Below, piece after piece: positions 48,861-60,919 of a stretch of DNA of 64,000 nucleotides. Position 1 is the first letter of the stretch. Every line of letters starts with the position of its first letter. Source of the stretch: Euonymus europaeus (taxonomy: Eukaryota > Streptophyta > Magnoliopsida > Celastrales > Celastraceae); assembly GCA_963580455.1 (NCBI GenBank), contig OY756971.1, positions 15,027,001 through 15,091,000 on the forward strand, written 5' to 3'. The notes beneath the pieces are model-generated. The model made no database searches. It was given only the letters and a program-made list of their open reading frames with translations, and was not told the DNA's origin. Both the position numbers and the translations under genes were made by a program.

Positions 48861-50209
48861 TTCAATCTGAAAAATGACATATAAAGAAAATTAATTCTAA
48901 GGCATACTTGATTCGAATTATTTATAAACTACACCGATAAACAATTATTAAAATAATTCATCGACAATCAAAACACTTTAGTATGAAATTTTCTATCTCG
49001 ATGGGAGAATAAATTTTATACAATTTAGTTTACATTAAATTTTATTATCTAGACAATCGCCATGTCAAATAAAATTTAATTAGTCTTTTCTTCGGTCCTA
49101 TAAATAATGACATTGATTTCGATGGGAAATATTTTCATAATTTATAGCTAAGTGTATAACCATCACGCGATCATAATCTCACAATTTTCATAAAAAAATG
49201 ATTCCGATGGGGAAATTTTTTTATAATAAATTGCTACTTATTGTGACTATCAAGAAAATTAATAATCTGAGATATCTATAGTTAAAAATTTTCGATATGG
49301 AGGAAGGTCGAGCCAACACATATTTTTAATTACATCTCTATTAAATTTCTTGCCAATAATTCAAACTTTAAAAATATTCCGGTGATTTTAAAATTACTGG
49401 AATAAAGATATCTTACAATTTTCTTGACCGAAATTTATATATTTTAGTATCACCGCCCAAAACCATTATTTTCTCGAAGTAGTCAAAATCGTTATCACAT
49501 CATATCTTGGTTATTAAATTTAGTGATTTAACAAATCTAGCAACCAGATCGTTCCCAGATTAGATGTGGTTTTACATAAGAATGGCACGCAATTAAATAA
49601 ACTCAATCTACGACAAAACTTTCTAGACATTGCATTGTTTTTATCACAAAAAGAATTCCCAAATGCAAGGTTCGGAATTATATGGTTGGGATCTGAAAGT
49701 AATCACAAGGTTTAAAATGGATTTTCCAAAATAATATCATAGTTACATTTAATATTTCATCTTTCCAATTTTAATTTCACATATTTTTATTTTCAACCAA
49801 TGATGGAGACCACAGGTTATTTATAACCTTCTCCCACTTAATATTTTAAAATAGGGTGTTTGACCTGCCCATATCAGTTGATCGAACTTCCTGGCTGCCC
49901 AGATTTGACTGTTCGTCCGTTTCGCTCCAATTTTGCTCTTTTTTCACTCTTCACTTGATTTTACAAAAAATCCTAGCCTCATTCAAACCCGAGTTCACAA
50001 TCTAAATTTTGATTAACATAAATTCCTACTCCTTAATTCAGAGTGAACAATTCTAAAATCAAATCAAAAAATAACTAGACAATGATAGCTAGAATTTCAA
50101 TATGTAAAAAAAAGTTAGCCACAACAAAGAAATAATCACAGATCATACAAAACCATAATTAACAAAAATTTTGGATTTTGTTTTAATATCAATTACAGAT
50201 CTATGACCG
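48861..50209 (-). mobile_element. Untranslated leader of the copia element
   Basis: About 1.35 kb of AT-rich non-coding sequence between the primer-binding site and gag. It is unusually long for a copia leader and may include an insertion or an intron-like segment. No frames. Confidence 0.5.
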
Positions 50210-50221
50210 GCTCTGATACCA
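50210..50221 (-). other. Primer-binding site of the copia element
   Basis: The minus strand reads TGGTATCAGAGC two bases after the LTR, a perfect initiator Met tRNA site. Confidence 0.93.
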
Positions 50222-50223
50222 AT

Positions 50224-51541
50224 TGTTGGAAAATATGCACTAGCGAAAACATTTTAAAAAGAAATAACGCACATAGAAGTAATTGATAGAAAAACATCTT
50301 TCAAAAATTTCTTGCTAATTATGGTCAACATGCATGATTTATGACTAAACGAATTGTTTAAAGATTACGTACCTCGAGATCTCTCTGGATTGATCTCTAA
50401 CGAAATATTGAAGGATGGAGTCAGCTAGTTTGATACAATGCTCAAACTTGCGGATCTTTCACCATATGAACCAATTCTCAAACTTGGATTTCAAGAGTGT
50501 GGACTCTATATAGCAAGAACCTGAAAATCAGAAATCAAAACTGTGGAGAAAATTAGAGAGTCGATTCCAACTGTGTCTCAACGTTAGAAAACAAAACACA
50601 CTAGTGTGTGTTTATATAGGGATCGGCCAACCTAGGGTTTAACCCTAGGTGGTTGACCCACACTCCTCTCCAATTAGGGAACTTCAACCTCAATTAGGTT
50701 TCCTGAATCACTTAGGTTTGGGCTTACATGGGCTATAGTGGGGACCAACAAGGAAAAATAAAACATGAGCTTCCATAAACTACAATATATTTCATTAAAA
50801 TATTATAGTTGCACTCCCCATTTTATCTCAAATTAAATATGATCCTTCCGTTATAGTCGTTCATTAAAATCCTCGCGTTAAGCTACAGATACCTGTCAAT
50901 TAAATATGACACTTACATATAATATTTAATTGACATCTTTAAATATTTCTTGAGCTTACCACTTAGCTTATTTGAATGTGTCAGATTAATTAAAATCCAC
51001 TTGCAGGGTTTGACACAATCTCAAATCCTATAAGCATTCTCGAGAGGGTATCATCAATCCATAATTGGATGTGAATTTTATTAACATATTATTTTTCATC
51101 GTACATTTACCTATACAAAAAGACCTCAACCTTTGGTAAATCAAAGTCTCATATATTAAATGCACACGTACCAATAATCTTTAATAAATTAAGATTATGA
51201 ACAATATCATAACATCAGTGTGAGTGTACAATTTTTCGTGTAATCAGACTGAGAAAATTGACTCACACGCAGTCCTGATCAATACACTTCAAGTATACTA
51301 GTATAGTAAGTTCAAGCTTTATCGCTTTCCGTAACCAAGATAGACATACTGAAATACTATACTACAACCCTACCAACGGCTTGTCCAATTTCGTCTAAGC
51401 TGTGATCGTTTGTTTATATTCAATAGGAACTTATGAATTGATCTTCCGTGTGTAAGCTAAACTCTACACAACAATTTATATACCATATAGAATAAAAGAC
51501 GCTTATGCCAATATGTCATTTTTCATATTTAATACTAAACA
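50224..51541 (-). repeat. 5' LTR of the copia element
   Basis: On the minus strand it starts TGTTTAGTATTAAATATG at 51541 and ends TTTTCCAACA at 50224, 1,318 bp. Related copies are at 61367-62756 and 37961-38897. It inserted into the integrase gene of the gypsy element to its right; the gypsy frame breaks at this border. Confidence 0.9.
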
Positions 51542-52166
51542 TACCCTTCTCACCAACCTCTGCCCAACACAAAGGCGACCTACAAGGCCTCCCGTAGAGC
51601 GCCTCGTAAGGTGCCATTCCGATACTACTCTGGAAAGAGTTGTTATACACAAACTCTGCCAAATGTAAGTATCGATCCCAACTTCCTCCAAAGTCAACTA
51701 CACATGCCCGTAGCATATCTTCCAAAATCTGTATGGTTCTCTCACTCTGCCCATCACTCTGAGGATGATAAGCTGTAGAGAAATCCAACTTCGTTCCTAA
51801 CGCTTCCTGTAAACTACTCCAGAATCTACCTGTGAACCGCGGGTCTCGGTCCGACACAATAGATAATGGAATTTCGTGAAGTCTCACAATCTCCTTGACA
51901 TACATAGTACTCAAGGTCTCCAACGAATCCGTCTTGTTCATGGGTAAGAAGTGTGCAGACTTGGTCAATCTGTCCACTATCACCCAAACCGTATCATGAC
52001 GTCTCTGAGTCATTGGCAACGCCGTCACAAAGTCCATCGTGATTTTCTCCCACTTCCATTGTGCTACCGGTAAGGGTTGCAACAATCCAGCTGGTCTCTG
52101 ATGCTCTACATTCACTTGTTGACAAGTAAGACACTTCATCACAAATCTAGCAACATCGGCCTTCAT
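51542..52166 (-). pseudogene. Gypsy integrase core, truncated by the copia insertion
   Basis: It reads [28 protein letters not shown] and [14 protein letters not shown], so the zinc-finger end and all three catalytic acids are present. It continues to [16 protein letters not shown], then the frame enters the copia LTR. The integrase C-terminus and chromodomain are absent. Confidence 0.92.
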
Positions 52167-52845
52167 GCCCCTCCACTAGAAACTCTGCTTCAAGTCTCGG
52201 TACATCTTCGTACCCCCGGGATGCATGGAAAACCAAGAATGATGTGCTTCCTTTAGAATCTCTTGTGTCAACTCATCATCTTCGGGAACCACTAACCTTC
52301 CCATATATCGTACTCCACCATCATTCCCTCTAACCCATCCAAGACTCTCATCAAACACATCGAATGTATGATCTCCATTCTGTGCATCTATAACCTTCTG
52401 AACCATCTTAGGTCTCAAAGTTATAGAACACAAATAGGTCTTTTCCTCTTGACTCTTCAACTCTAATCCAAACTCATTGATTGTCTCCAAAATTTCCCAC
52501 TCATGCATGAATAGGCTAGAAATCTTCTTCTTCCTACTCAACGAATCCGCGACTACATTTGCTTTACCGGGATGGTATTGCAAATCGAAGTCGAAGTCCT
52601 CCAAGTATTCCATCCACCTCCTTTGACGCAAATTCAATTCCCTTTGGGTGAATAGATACTTGAGGCTCTTGTGATCTGAAAACACTTCAAATCTCACTCC
52701 TTAAAGATAATACCTCCATTGCTTAAGTGCAAACACCACTGCCGCTAACTCCAAATCATGCACCGGATAATTCCTCTCATGTGTCTTGAGCAACCTTGAA
52801 CCATACTCTATCACTCGGCCCCGTTGCATCAACACACAACCTAAA
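52167..52845 (-). pseudogene. Gypsy RNase H to integrase zinc finger, damaged
   Basis: It reads [34 protein letters not shown], then a stop, [32 protein letters not shown], and the integrase HH motif ([10 protein letters not shown]). Stops lie near 52698 and 52173. The first catalytic aspartate region of RNase H is deleted at the 52845 junction. Confidence 0.9.
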
Positions 52846-53728
52846 CTGATTCAACCTTGGAGTAGTCAACCGCTATGCCTTCTTGAGTGATCACATGGCC
52901 TAGGAACTTCACTTCCGTGGCCCAAAATTCACACTTACACAATTTAGCATACAGTTGATTCTCCCTCAACGTCTGTAACACTACCCTCAAGTGTTCCTCA
53001 TGCTCTTCCTCCGTAGGAGAATAAATCAATATGTCATCTATAAACACCACCACAAACTTATCCAAAAACTGTCTAAGAACCCCTTGCATTAGGTCCATGA
53101 ACACCGCTGGGGCATTTGTCAACCCAAACGGCATCACAAGAAACTCATAATGCCCATAACGAGTTCTAAATGTTGTTTTCTAGATATCCTCATCCTTAAT
53201 CCTCAACTGATGATAACCCGACCTCAAGTCAATCTTAGAGAAATGCCTAGCACCTCTCAATTGGTCAAACAAATCATTGATCCTAGGCAACAGATACTTA
53301 TTCCTCACTGTTACCTTATTCAACTGCCTATAATCAATACACATCCTCAAACTTCCGTCTTTCTTCTTGACGAACAACACCGGTGCTCCCCATGGGGACA
53401 CACTCGGTCTAATGAACCCCAAGTCTAGCAACTCCTCTAATTGAGAACTCAACTCCTTCAACTCTGCTGGAGCCATCCGATATGGCAGAATCGAAATTGG
53501 CTTGACGTTTGGATGCAACTCAATAGCAAAGTCAATCTCCCTCTTCAGAGGTAATCCCGACAACTCTTCCAAAAATACATCCATAAATTCTTTCACTACC
53601 CGAATCATAGTAGCTATATCTCCCTTAGGAGCCGAAGTCACCAAACTTGCGACCCTACAATCCTGATACGAAGGGTTATCCATGAAATGAGGGCATGGCA
53701 TCCCCTTCGATCCCTGTAAATGAATCAC
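52846..53728 (-). pseudogene. Gypsy reverse transcriptase, one stop and a 3' deletion
   Basis: It reads [31 protein letters not shown], a TAG stop after KDEDI (about 53178), then MPFGLTNAP and FIDDILIYS. After VDYSKVES it jumps directly to RNase H in another frame, so roughly 100 residues (RT thumb and start of RNase H) are deleted. Confidence 0.92.
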
Positions 53729-53905
53729 CCCACCCTTTGGTACTCTAAGAGTGATCCTCCTTTGTCAAAAGTCAAGCACTCATTGGTGCTTTGTCAACCA
53801 ATCAACCCCGAGTATCACATCAAAGTCTTTGAAATCTAACACATACAAATCGGCTTGTAGAGATATTTCTCCAAACCGACACTCACATCCGAAAATAACG
53901 CCCTC
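53729..53905 (-). pseudogene. Gypsy protease relic
   Basis: A frame outside the main ones reads LQADLYVLDFKDFDVILGVD, the end of the retropepsin domain, followed by a stop just before the RT-side frame. The catalytic DTG motif region is missing, because the gag-protease junction is deleted. Confidence 0.7.
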
Positions 53906-53940
53906 TAACATGGTAAAGTGTCCAAGTCAACTCATTCCGT

Positions 53941-54581
53941 CTCTAACCCATGGACATCCACCATTCATAGGCCACTCCACTCAAATAATAGAACACAAAC
54001 TTCACCCGTCGCTCATCGGGTATCTCCAACGTGTCCATCCTCATGCTCAACTGATTGAACCACTCCTCCGCCCCCACACCCGTTCCATCTCTAGAAAAGG
54101 TTGGAGGAGAAGTCCTCCTCAGTTGATCTACCTCATACATTCCCGTTCAAGCTCTCGGTACCGTAGCCACCTCAGTAGTAGCCTCAGTTACCACTCCCTC
54201 AGTATGAGTGCCAGTTGCACCTATCGCCTGAGCCACTGCTTATGCTATCGTCTGTGCCTGTGTCTGCACCATACTCATCATAAAGCTTGCAAGCCCCTCC
54301 ATCGTCACCGGTTGCCCCCCTGTTGTAACAGGAGCAACAGGTCCTGCAGGTGGTGCCTGCTGACCCTCACTCTCAGTCGGAAGTCCCTCATGAACTATCG
54401 CTTCCTCCCTCAACTCCGGATCCACATTCGGAACCGAATCCTTAGTGCTAGGAGTGCCTCTAGTGACACGCCCCACCCCAACACTACGGCCTCTACCTCG
54501 GCCCCTACCAACTCCCCGTCGGCCTCTGCCATGACGTACCTCAGTCCCACTCCCGGACCTGGTAGTTCTACGGGTATTCAT
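53941..54581 (-). pseudogene. Gypsy gag, truncated and broken
   Basis: The ATG at 54581 begins MNTRRTTRSGSGTEVRHGRG with Gly/Arg repeats, then QPVTMEGLASFMMSM and a stop at 54239. A second piece (54140-53943) reads EEWFNQLSMRMDTLEIPDER and YEWWMSM, the capsid core. The rest of gag, including the zinc knuckle, is deleted before the protease relic. Confidence 0.85.
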
Positions 54582-54742
54582 CTGCATGGCAAACAGACAA
54601 TACCATTTAACACACAACTCAACAGAGGATTTACTAGGGTCCAGAAAACATACCGGATCAGAAGTGGTTGTGACATGGCCTGGATTACACTACCATATAT
54701 TTAGGACCCAACCCCGATCCTATATATATAAATCAAACCTCC

Positions 54743-54753
54743 CTCCGTTACCA
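54743..54753 (-). other. Degenerate primer-binding site
   Basis: The minus strand reads TGGTAACGGAG three bases after the LTR, a mutated form of TGGTATCAGAG. Confidence 0.7.
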
Positions 54754-54756
54754 AAT

Positions 54757-55739
54757 TGTGACGCCCCGGGTGCCCCCTGGCACCGTCCTAGGCCACTAGT
54801 GCGATCATCTGGGAGACTGAAAATTTGGCGGCATCTCCCTGTATATCGGAGAGTCCTCGCCTACATCAGAAACACGCAGCATAAATTCAATTCATCACAC
54901 TAGTAACCTAGCTAGGCCTCAGGCCTCAATCACATGCAATCTTGACCCTAGGGCCTCACGCCATCCACTACCAGCATGCACAAACTGATAGTAATAATCA
55001 CAACATCAAATTCATAATATCATATAACCATAAAATCAAACTCAGCATACTTCATGCATACACCCTCTGGTGCCAAATGGTTATAAGTATATCATGAATA
55101 ACATCAATACATCATAAACAAAATACGTGCTAGAATACATCTCTAACACCCATATCCTACCCAGGGCCAACCATGTCACATCCCTCCCTCATTGATCCGC
55201 TCCACCGGTACCTGTACCAGTATCTCCTGTGGGAAGAGCAAGAAGCTCAGTAGGGTTAAGAGTATAAAGAGTATAAAGGTCGAATCCGAACAATAGGTTA
55301 TGCAACAATATGGAATCGACCACATGCACGTATACTCAACAATCACATAAAACATCAATCCGGGCAATCCCCTCAATGAGCAAACCTCGTCGATACCATG
55401 ACTCGTTCCATGTAATATCGAACGTGAGCAAGCTCACAACATCAACTCATCAATATCATGGTCGCTATTCATGTACTATTGAATAGGAGCAAGCTCCCCA
55501 ACATCAAACGCTCTTGGATTACCCGGTTGCGTGAACCTATCACGCCCGCACCATTCCAGGCAAGGTCTCTCATTAACCATACCTCTAGTGCGTTATCCTA
55601 CTTGGAGATCACATGACTCGGTGGTAACTCTCATCACCTCGTCATCCCTCTAAGTAGCTTTCAAGAATCCTAAGGATCTCCGAGTCCATACTCGGACTCC
55701 AATGCAACTCTAATGTATTTATGCCATGACATGTCGAAT

Positions 55740-55777
<38 letters not shown>

Positions 55778-56891
55778 ATCCTACATATATATATACATAA
55801 CTACCATGATGCATGAACGGAAATCACATCGTGCCCATAGATGATGGAACACACACAATCGGGTCATGCAACATCAAGAATTAGTAATATTCCACAAGCA
55901 AGGTTCGTTTCCCCTTAGAAGCAATTAAGGCGGAAACACAAATAAAATGACTAATGAGGAATCGAAACGCTCTTTAAAATATTCAAATCAAACGATAGAA
56001 AGAATGGTTGGAAATCCCCTACCTCGTGTTGAGCAATTCCCCAAAAATCTCACAATTAGGGTTTTAAACCCCTTTTCACCAAACCTAACAATTTACGCAA
56101 TGTCATACTTATTTAATCATCCAAACATCTCAATATATCATATCAATAATGAATTAAACAAACAATCAAGAGAAACTTACTTTCTCTCTCTAGAATTTCT
56201 TCTAAAATCCTCCAAAAATTCAACTTTGCTCAACTCAACATCAAACCACGAAATCAACCTACATATATGTTCCAAATCAACCTATAAACAATATATCTAA
56301 AGCATAGAACTCAACTCTTTAAGAATCTAGCAAATCTAGAAAAACCTAGAATTTCCAAAAACTGAGAAAAACTTACCAAATCACCCAAATCAAGCTTGAA
56401 TCTTCCTTGCTTAGCTCCAATGATCACCAATCTACAATCTCCAAGCCAAAATCCAACCAAAAGCTCCTTCTCTCTCTTCTTTTCTCTGTCTTTCTCTCTT
56501 TACTCGGGCTCTCCAAGAATGTGGTATGCAGAAATGCCTAAATTTTAGGCTTAATATCAGATTTCCCGATAGCCGTTCGGACGCCCTAAGCGTCCGTCCG
56601 GACTGATTACTGTTCCCATAACCCACTGCCCTCACTCTAGGCATATCCGTCCGGACGCCCAATTATCCGTCCGGATGGATTACTGTTCACAGTAACCCAG
56701 TTTTTCTCAAATTTATTTTCTGGCTCGGTCTAAGCTTCGATTTGATATATTATGGGCCCGAAACGGACATGTATACTAAAAGTTATGACTCATTTACCGA
56801 ACCAAGCTCAAAACTATTTTTTCATGATTCCGTACTTCATGGATCATCCGTAATTCGACTCAAAACTAAATTTTTGGGTCGGGGTTTCACA
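54757..56891 (-). repeat. 5' LTR of the decayed gypsy element (group B)
   Basis: On the minus strand it starts TGTGAAACCCCGACCC at 56891 and ends GGGGCGTCACA at 54757, 2,135 bp. It has the group B landmarks plus a (TA) run of about 30 bp at 55741-55774. It lies inside the coding sequence of a host gene whose start is at 57022. Confidence 0.92.
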
Positions 56892-57022
56892 AGATAGGCT
56901 TCAGTACTATAAGAGGCAGGCAACAAGTCATCTCCCATAGCAAACATTGGAAGCAGTACAAAAAGCAAAGCTAGGAAAGTTCTGCCATAAATGGAAGCCA
57001 TAACAGAGGTTTTCTTTTCCAT
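56892..57022 (-). pseudogene. Start of a host gene for a secreted protein, cut by an LTR
   Basis: The ATG at 57022 (or 57001) encodes MEKKTSV, then MASIYGRTFLALLFVLLPMF and AMGDD, a classic signal peptide (basic start, about 13-residue hydrophobic core, small residues before a likely cleavage at AMG). The mature start DDLLPASYSTEAYL then runs into the gypsy LTR at 56891, where 17 LTR-encoded residues precede a stop. The TATA box upstream is intact. I do not recognise the protein family. The remainder of the gene is not seen in the window, so the locus is a disrupted allele or an old remnant. Confidence 0.7.
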
Positions 57023-57092
57023 TTCTAGTAACCAAACAAAAATGGAGAAAGAACCATCAGTTCAGAATTGTGAAGATGAGAGACTTGTGGAT

Positions 57093-57103
57093 CTTTATAT
57101 AAA
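57093..57103 (-). promoter_or_regulatory. TATA box of the disrupted secreted-protein gene
   Basis: The minus strand reads TTTATATAAAG, about 70 bp before the ATG, leaving a leader of roughly 40 nt if transcription starts 30 bp downstream. Confidence 0.6.
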
Positions 57104-57933
57104 TATGAATTAAAGAAAAGAGGGTGTAGTCTATATGGAAGCTTCAGCTGACTTAGATCTATTTCACAAATCCCCTAAATCCCGATGGTCTTCGATTTGT
57201 TGTTCTTGGGTTTCTAAATTTTGTTTTAATTATTAAAATAATATTTTTAGTTGTTTTATTTATTAATGTCAGTTTAACTTAACAAATCAGAAAAATTTGG
57301 ATCTTTGACCATTTTGACAATTGTACCCTCACTCGTTCACTTAATACATGATTTTTACGAAATTACTTAATACATGATTTTTGAAAGTACTTAATGTATG
57401 TTTTTTAGATTGTAATAACTATTCATTTGAAAGGGTAGTTTAGGCAGTTCGAAGTATCAAAATGTCAAAAAAGCGTAGCAGTTGGTTTTTGCATACCATG
57501 GAACCTTCCAAGGGCATAATGCTTAACATACCAAATGATTTACTAAAGAAAAATAACAATATATAGATCTTATTAATTGTAATAAAATAATCTATAACTT
57601 GTTTTTTGTTAAAAAATCATAAAGAATTTTTTTAAAAAAAATCCGTTCATTGTTGAAAAGAAATTCCGATTTTAATTTTATTAGTGACACCCAATACTAC
57701 AAGGTTTATTTCTCTCTTGAATTTTCTAGTTCGTATTGACTTTTTCGATTTTTATACATAACTGAAAGAGAGAAATATGGATTAGTAACATAAAAGAAAC
57801 AAAAAATAAGAATTGGTAAATAATGGCACGTGTCAACTTTCTAAAAATATTTTTGTCAATACAATTAGGATCAATTTACAAAAATTCTATTCAATATTTC
57901 ATCAAAAATTATTTTGATGAAACATATATATTA
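57104..57933. other. Intergenic sequence
   Basis: No gene recognised. Three near copies of ACTTAATACATGATTTTT(A/G) occur at 57340-57400. Confidence 0.4.
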
Positions 57934-57963
57934 CTAGTGATAGTGCCCCCGCGTTGCCGCGGG
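57934..57963 (-). mobile_element. Helitron 3' terminus (hairpin plus CTAG)
   Basis: On the minus strand, CCCGCGGCAACGCGGG forms a hairpin with a perfect 6-bp stem and 4-nt loop (57963-57948). Ten nucleotides later comes CTAG (57937-57934), followed by T. This is the canonical plant Helitron end: GC-rich hairpin 10-12 nt before CTRR, inserted between A and T. The body would extend to higher coordinates. The 5' TC end was not located. Confidence 0.7.
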
Positions 57964-58452
57964 TATGACAATTTTGTAACGGTTATAGCAATAATTACAG
58001 ATGATAAAATATATGTAAAAACGGGTTTACATATATATCTCAATATATGATAAATAAATACACAATAGAATATTTGTTTCTTATGTAAAAAGCTATGATC
58101 ATATTTTTGTTAATAAAAGAACCGCAGGTAATCCATGGTTAATTACTATCAAATAAGTGGGAAATTCTAGATTGCAACCTAATCTTTAAGAACTTGTTTC
58201 CGGCAAGTCTTTTCTTTTGTATAGACATAGTTTCTCCTGCAAATAACTTCCCCTACACGTAAGAACAATGTAGATGATTATTTTATCTACAATTAAACAA
58301 CTGTATTTACATATTAGTTTCCATCCAACAAACTAATGTTGCCAACGCTATGTTTAACTTCAAAAACTTATAACACTTGTGAGAGATATTTCTTTTCGAA
58401 TTTTTTTATTATCAAAACCAATGTAGCAAAATAAGATGCAAAAGCCAAAATT

Positions 58453-58509
58453 GTTATCAGGATCAATCTCAAGAACTTTGTTGATATCAAACTCAGCCAA
58501 ATCCAAATC
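58453..58509 (-). pseudogene. FKBP (ROF-type) TPR fragment
   Basis: The minus strand reads DLDLAEFDINKVLEIDPDN. This matches the TPR region of plant multi-domain FKBP prolyl isomerases (compare DLDLAEFDIKKALEIDP). A stop precedes it, and the sequence after it diverges at once. A CTTTTCAG acceptor-like site lies just upstream. It is probably a captured exon piece in the Helitron candidate. Confidence 0.55.
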
Positions 58510-58852
58510 TTAGCACTGAAAAGATTGTCTCAAAGCATAGCTTTGGATGTCAAATTAATGCAAGAGACTACAAACTCAAAATTATATCAATTGCAGAACA
58601 ATTTGTATCCCACAATAATGGAAGTATGCATGAAAAATCAATAAATAAATAGTTATCAAAGCCTACACCCTATTCCATCAAAGGAAACAGAGCAACTAAA
58701 AAATACTTGCACATTCTAGCATAACTCAGATATGCTGAATAGATAAGTGAATCCGATGTTCAGCTACACCCAAATCTATAAAGCATATGTATAAATAACT
58801 CCAAGAAGGCCGTTGTAATTTTATATCATGGGTCCTTGAAATATAGGCATAC

Positions 58853-58929
58853 CTCAGGGCAGAGCGCATTGATATGAATATCTTATCATTTGTAAGGAGC
58901 AAGTGATCTAGTAAAAGGAACAACTGCTC
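58853..58929 (-). pseudogene. Short-chain dehydrogenase exon fragment
   Basis: It is bounded by acceptor TTTGTGCAG and donor GAG/GTATGCC. One frame reads GAVVPFTRSLAPYK, two stops, then DIHINALCPE. This parallels the SDR segment GGVV-FTRSLAPYKR-GIRINVLCPE just downstream of the catalytic YxxxK. The two adjacent stops make it non-functional. Retained splice sites mean it was copied from genomic DNA and not from mRNA. Confidence 0.65.
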
Positions 58930-59881
58930 CTGCACAAACAAATCAAATGACAGGATACATAGGTCACACAAATAACATGGTAAGACTTTGGAGAACTATC
59001 CCTCCAAGTAAGAATCTGCAAGACTCTGAAGATTTGTTTCCCTTATCCAATGCAGGGAGCAAATTATTATTATTCGCGATTATATTATTTTTTATGTAGG
59101 TCTAGAGAAAACATCAACTCGGAAAGTTTACATCGTCCTCATGCTGCAATGCATGACTAAAGGATATTACATCCACAATGCCTAATAAATGAATCCAAAC
59201 TCAAGTTTCATAAGTCAATTTTAATTTAAATATAAATACTCACATGGCTTGGAGGTATGTGCTTCCACTCAAGAGGTCAAGCAAAAGAGTGTCGAAGCTA
59301 TATATTACACTTTTTGGAGTCACTCAACCTCTGTCATATCATGTGTTGCATATATTGTTGAATAATCCATATCTCAAGTATTATTTGATTGAGCCATGGG
59401 TAGTACGACAGTTTTAGTATCATCTAAAAGTACTATCAGAAACAACGACGATGAAAATCATTGTAAATCTTTGCACATTCTTCTATCCATTATATGGAAA
59501 AATTTCATATTTGGTGTCTATCTAATGCTACAAGGTAAACAAATAGGTTGCAAAAAAACATACCATGCCAGTAGTAAATGAACTATAACACAAAAAAAAT
59601 GAAACATATATGCTACCAAAATCACAAATGATAATATTGACAAAGGCTACTAATTAAATTTGTCTAAAAAAACACGAATAATATGAACATAACACATGTT
59701 AGTTATTTGCAATAACAAAGTGAAGTAAATAATTTTGAGATTTTTTTAGCTTGAAGACTCGATCATTGAACCGAGATAGGGAATTTTGTAGGGCATTGTA
59801 GGCACCATCATTGAAGACCCAAATTCAACAAACAGTGTCAGTGAGACTCATCTGTGCCCCTATTCACAGCAAAGAACTTAC

Positions 59882-59946
59882 CTTTGGCCTGCCAATTCCC
59901 TTCTCAACATAGCTCATTCCTCTACCATTATGAAAGCTTTTGATAG
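59882..59946 (-). pseudogene. Exon-like segment of unknown gene
   Basis: The acceptor CTATCTGAAG (reconstituted across the solo LTR) and donor CCAAAG/GTAAGT bound 65 nt. One frame is open (IKSFHNGRGMSYVEKGIGR). I do not recognise the protein. A second exon-like piece with donor AAGAG/GTAAGG ends at 60997 and reads GRPDFAAHINHLGPR in one frame. Confidence 0.4.
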
Positions 59947-59953
59947 CTTCAGA

Positions 59954-60919
59954 TGTTGGAAAAATGGTGGTCAACCACTATTTGACCAATAATTATTTAC
60001 AACTAATTGAGTATTAGTTGAATGTAATTTAGTGGGTTCTAATCTTCAATATGAAGACTAGATGTTGGAGTTAAAAGTTGTCCAAAACCATTTTTTGGTT
60101 GAATGGAAATTGACTCCAAAATTGGTCATGTTAGACATGATATATTGAGTGCAAAATAATAGAAATGTGGGAATCCCATATTAAAGAATTGTGACTTGAG
60201 TTTATAGACTCAAGTGTTGGATGTAAGACTTGGGCCTAAAGACACCCAAGCTTTTGTTCGGGCTCGGGCTTAAGTAGCCCATTTGGGCCCAATATTTTGC
60301 ACTACCCCACTACTAGGTTCGTTGAATGTGGACATGAGGCTTATTCGAAATTCAAAACTTCCGTTACGGTTTTAAGTCTAATATTTCCGTTACAGTATTA
60401 ATTTGATTTAATATTGGATTTAATTCGTTTTTCTTGGGTTCTACTATAAATAGTAGCCCAAATAGTATGGAAAAAACCGAATTTCCAAAGCTTGTCTCTG
60501 ATAAATTTTCTCTTCCATATTTCTTTCCGTTCCACAAATCTGAGAGTGTGATTCATATTGTCGTTCGATCGAGTCTGTTGGTGGGGTGTGTCACTCATCT
60601 ACAGTTGAAGAAGTGTTGTATCTTGGGAGGTTTATTGCTCGGAGGCAGAGACACCAGTGGCTAGGCAATTTTAACCTTAAGGAGATTCACTGTTGTGTAC
60701 CTCACTTCGCTCATTTTCATATCAATCCGGGTTATTTGGTAACATCGATTGTTTTCTTTGATTACAATTTTTATGTCTATTGATTTCATATGATATTATT
60801 TAATTCAATAATATATACATATGATTTTTTTCTGTTAAATATTATTTAATTCAATAATATTTATATATAATTCTTTGTTGTTAATCTGAATTTCTTATAT
60901 ATATCTATACTTTCCAACA
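59954..60919 (+). repeat. Complete solo copia LTR with TCAGA target duplication
   Basis: It starts TGTTGGAAAAATGG and ends CTTTCCAACA, 966 bp, with perfect short terminal inverted repeats (TGTTGGAAA/TTTCCAACA but for the end base). TCAGA flanks it at 59949-59953 and 60920-60924. A TATA box (CTATAAATAG) at about 60446 sets the plus orientation. It sits in the intron tract just before an exon-like segment. Confidence 0.95.

Noticed and set aside
53751..54704. 317-codon plus-strand open frame
   Set aside because: It is the antisense shadow of a gypsy gag-protease region, rich in Ser/His/Pro, with no domain.
58726..58971. Frame containing EQLFLLLDHLLLTND as the coding sense of the exon-like segment at 58853
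   Set aside because: It is open and initially attractive, but the neighbouring frame matches the SDR family despite two stops, so that is the ancestral frame.
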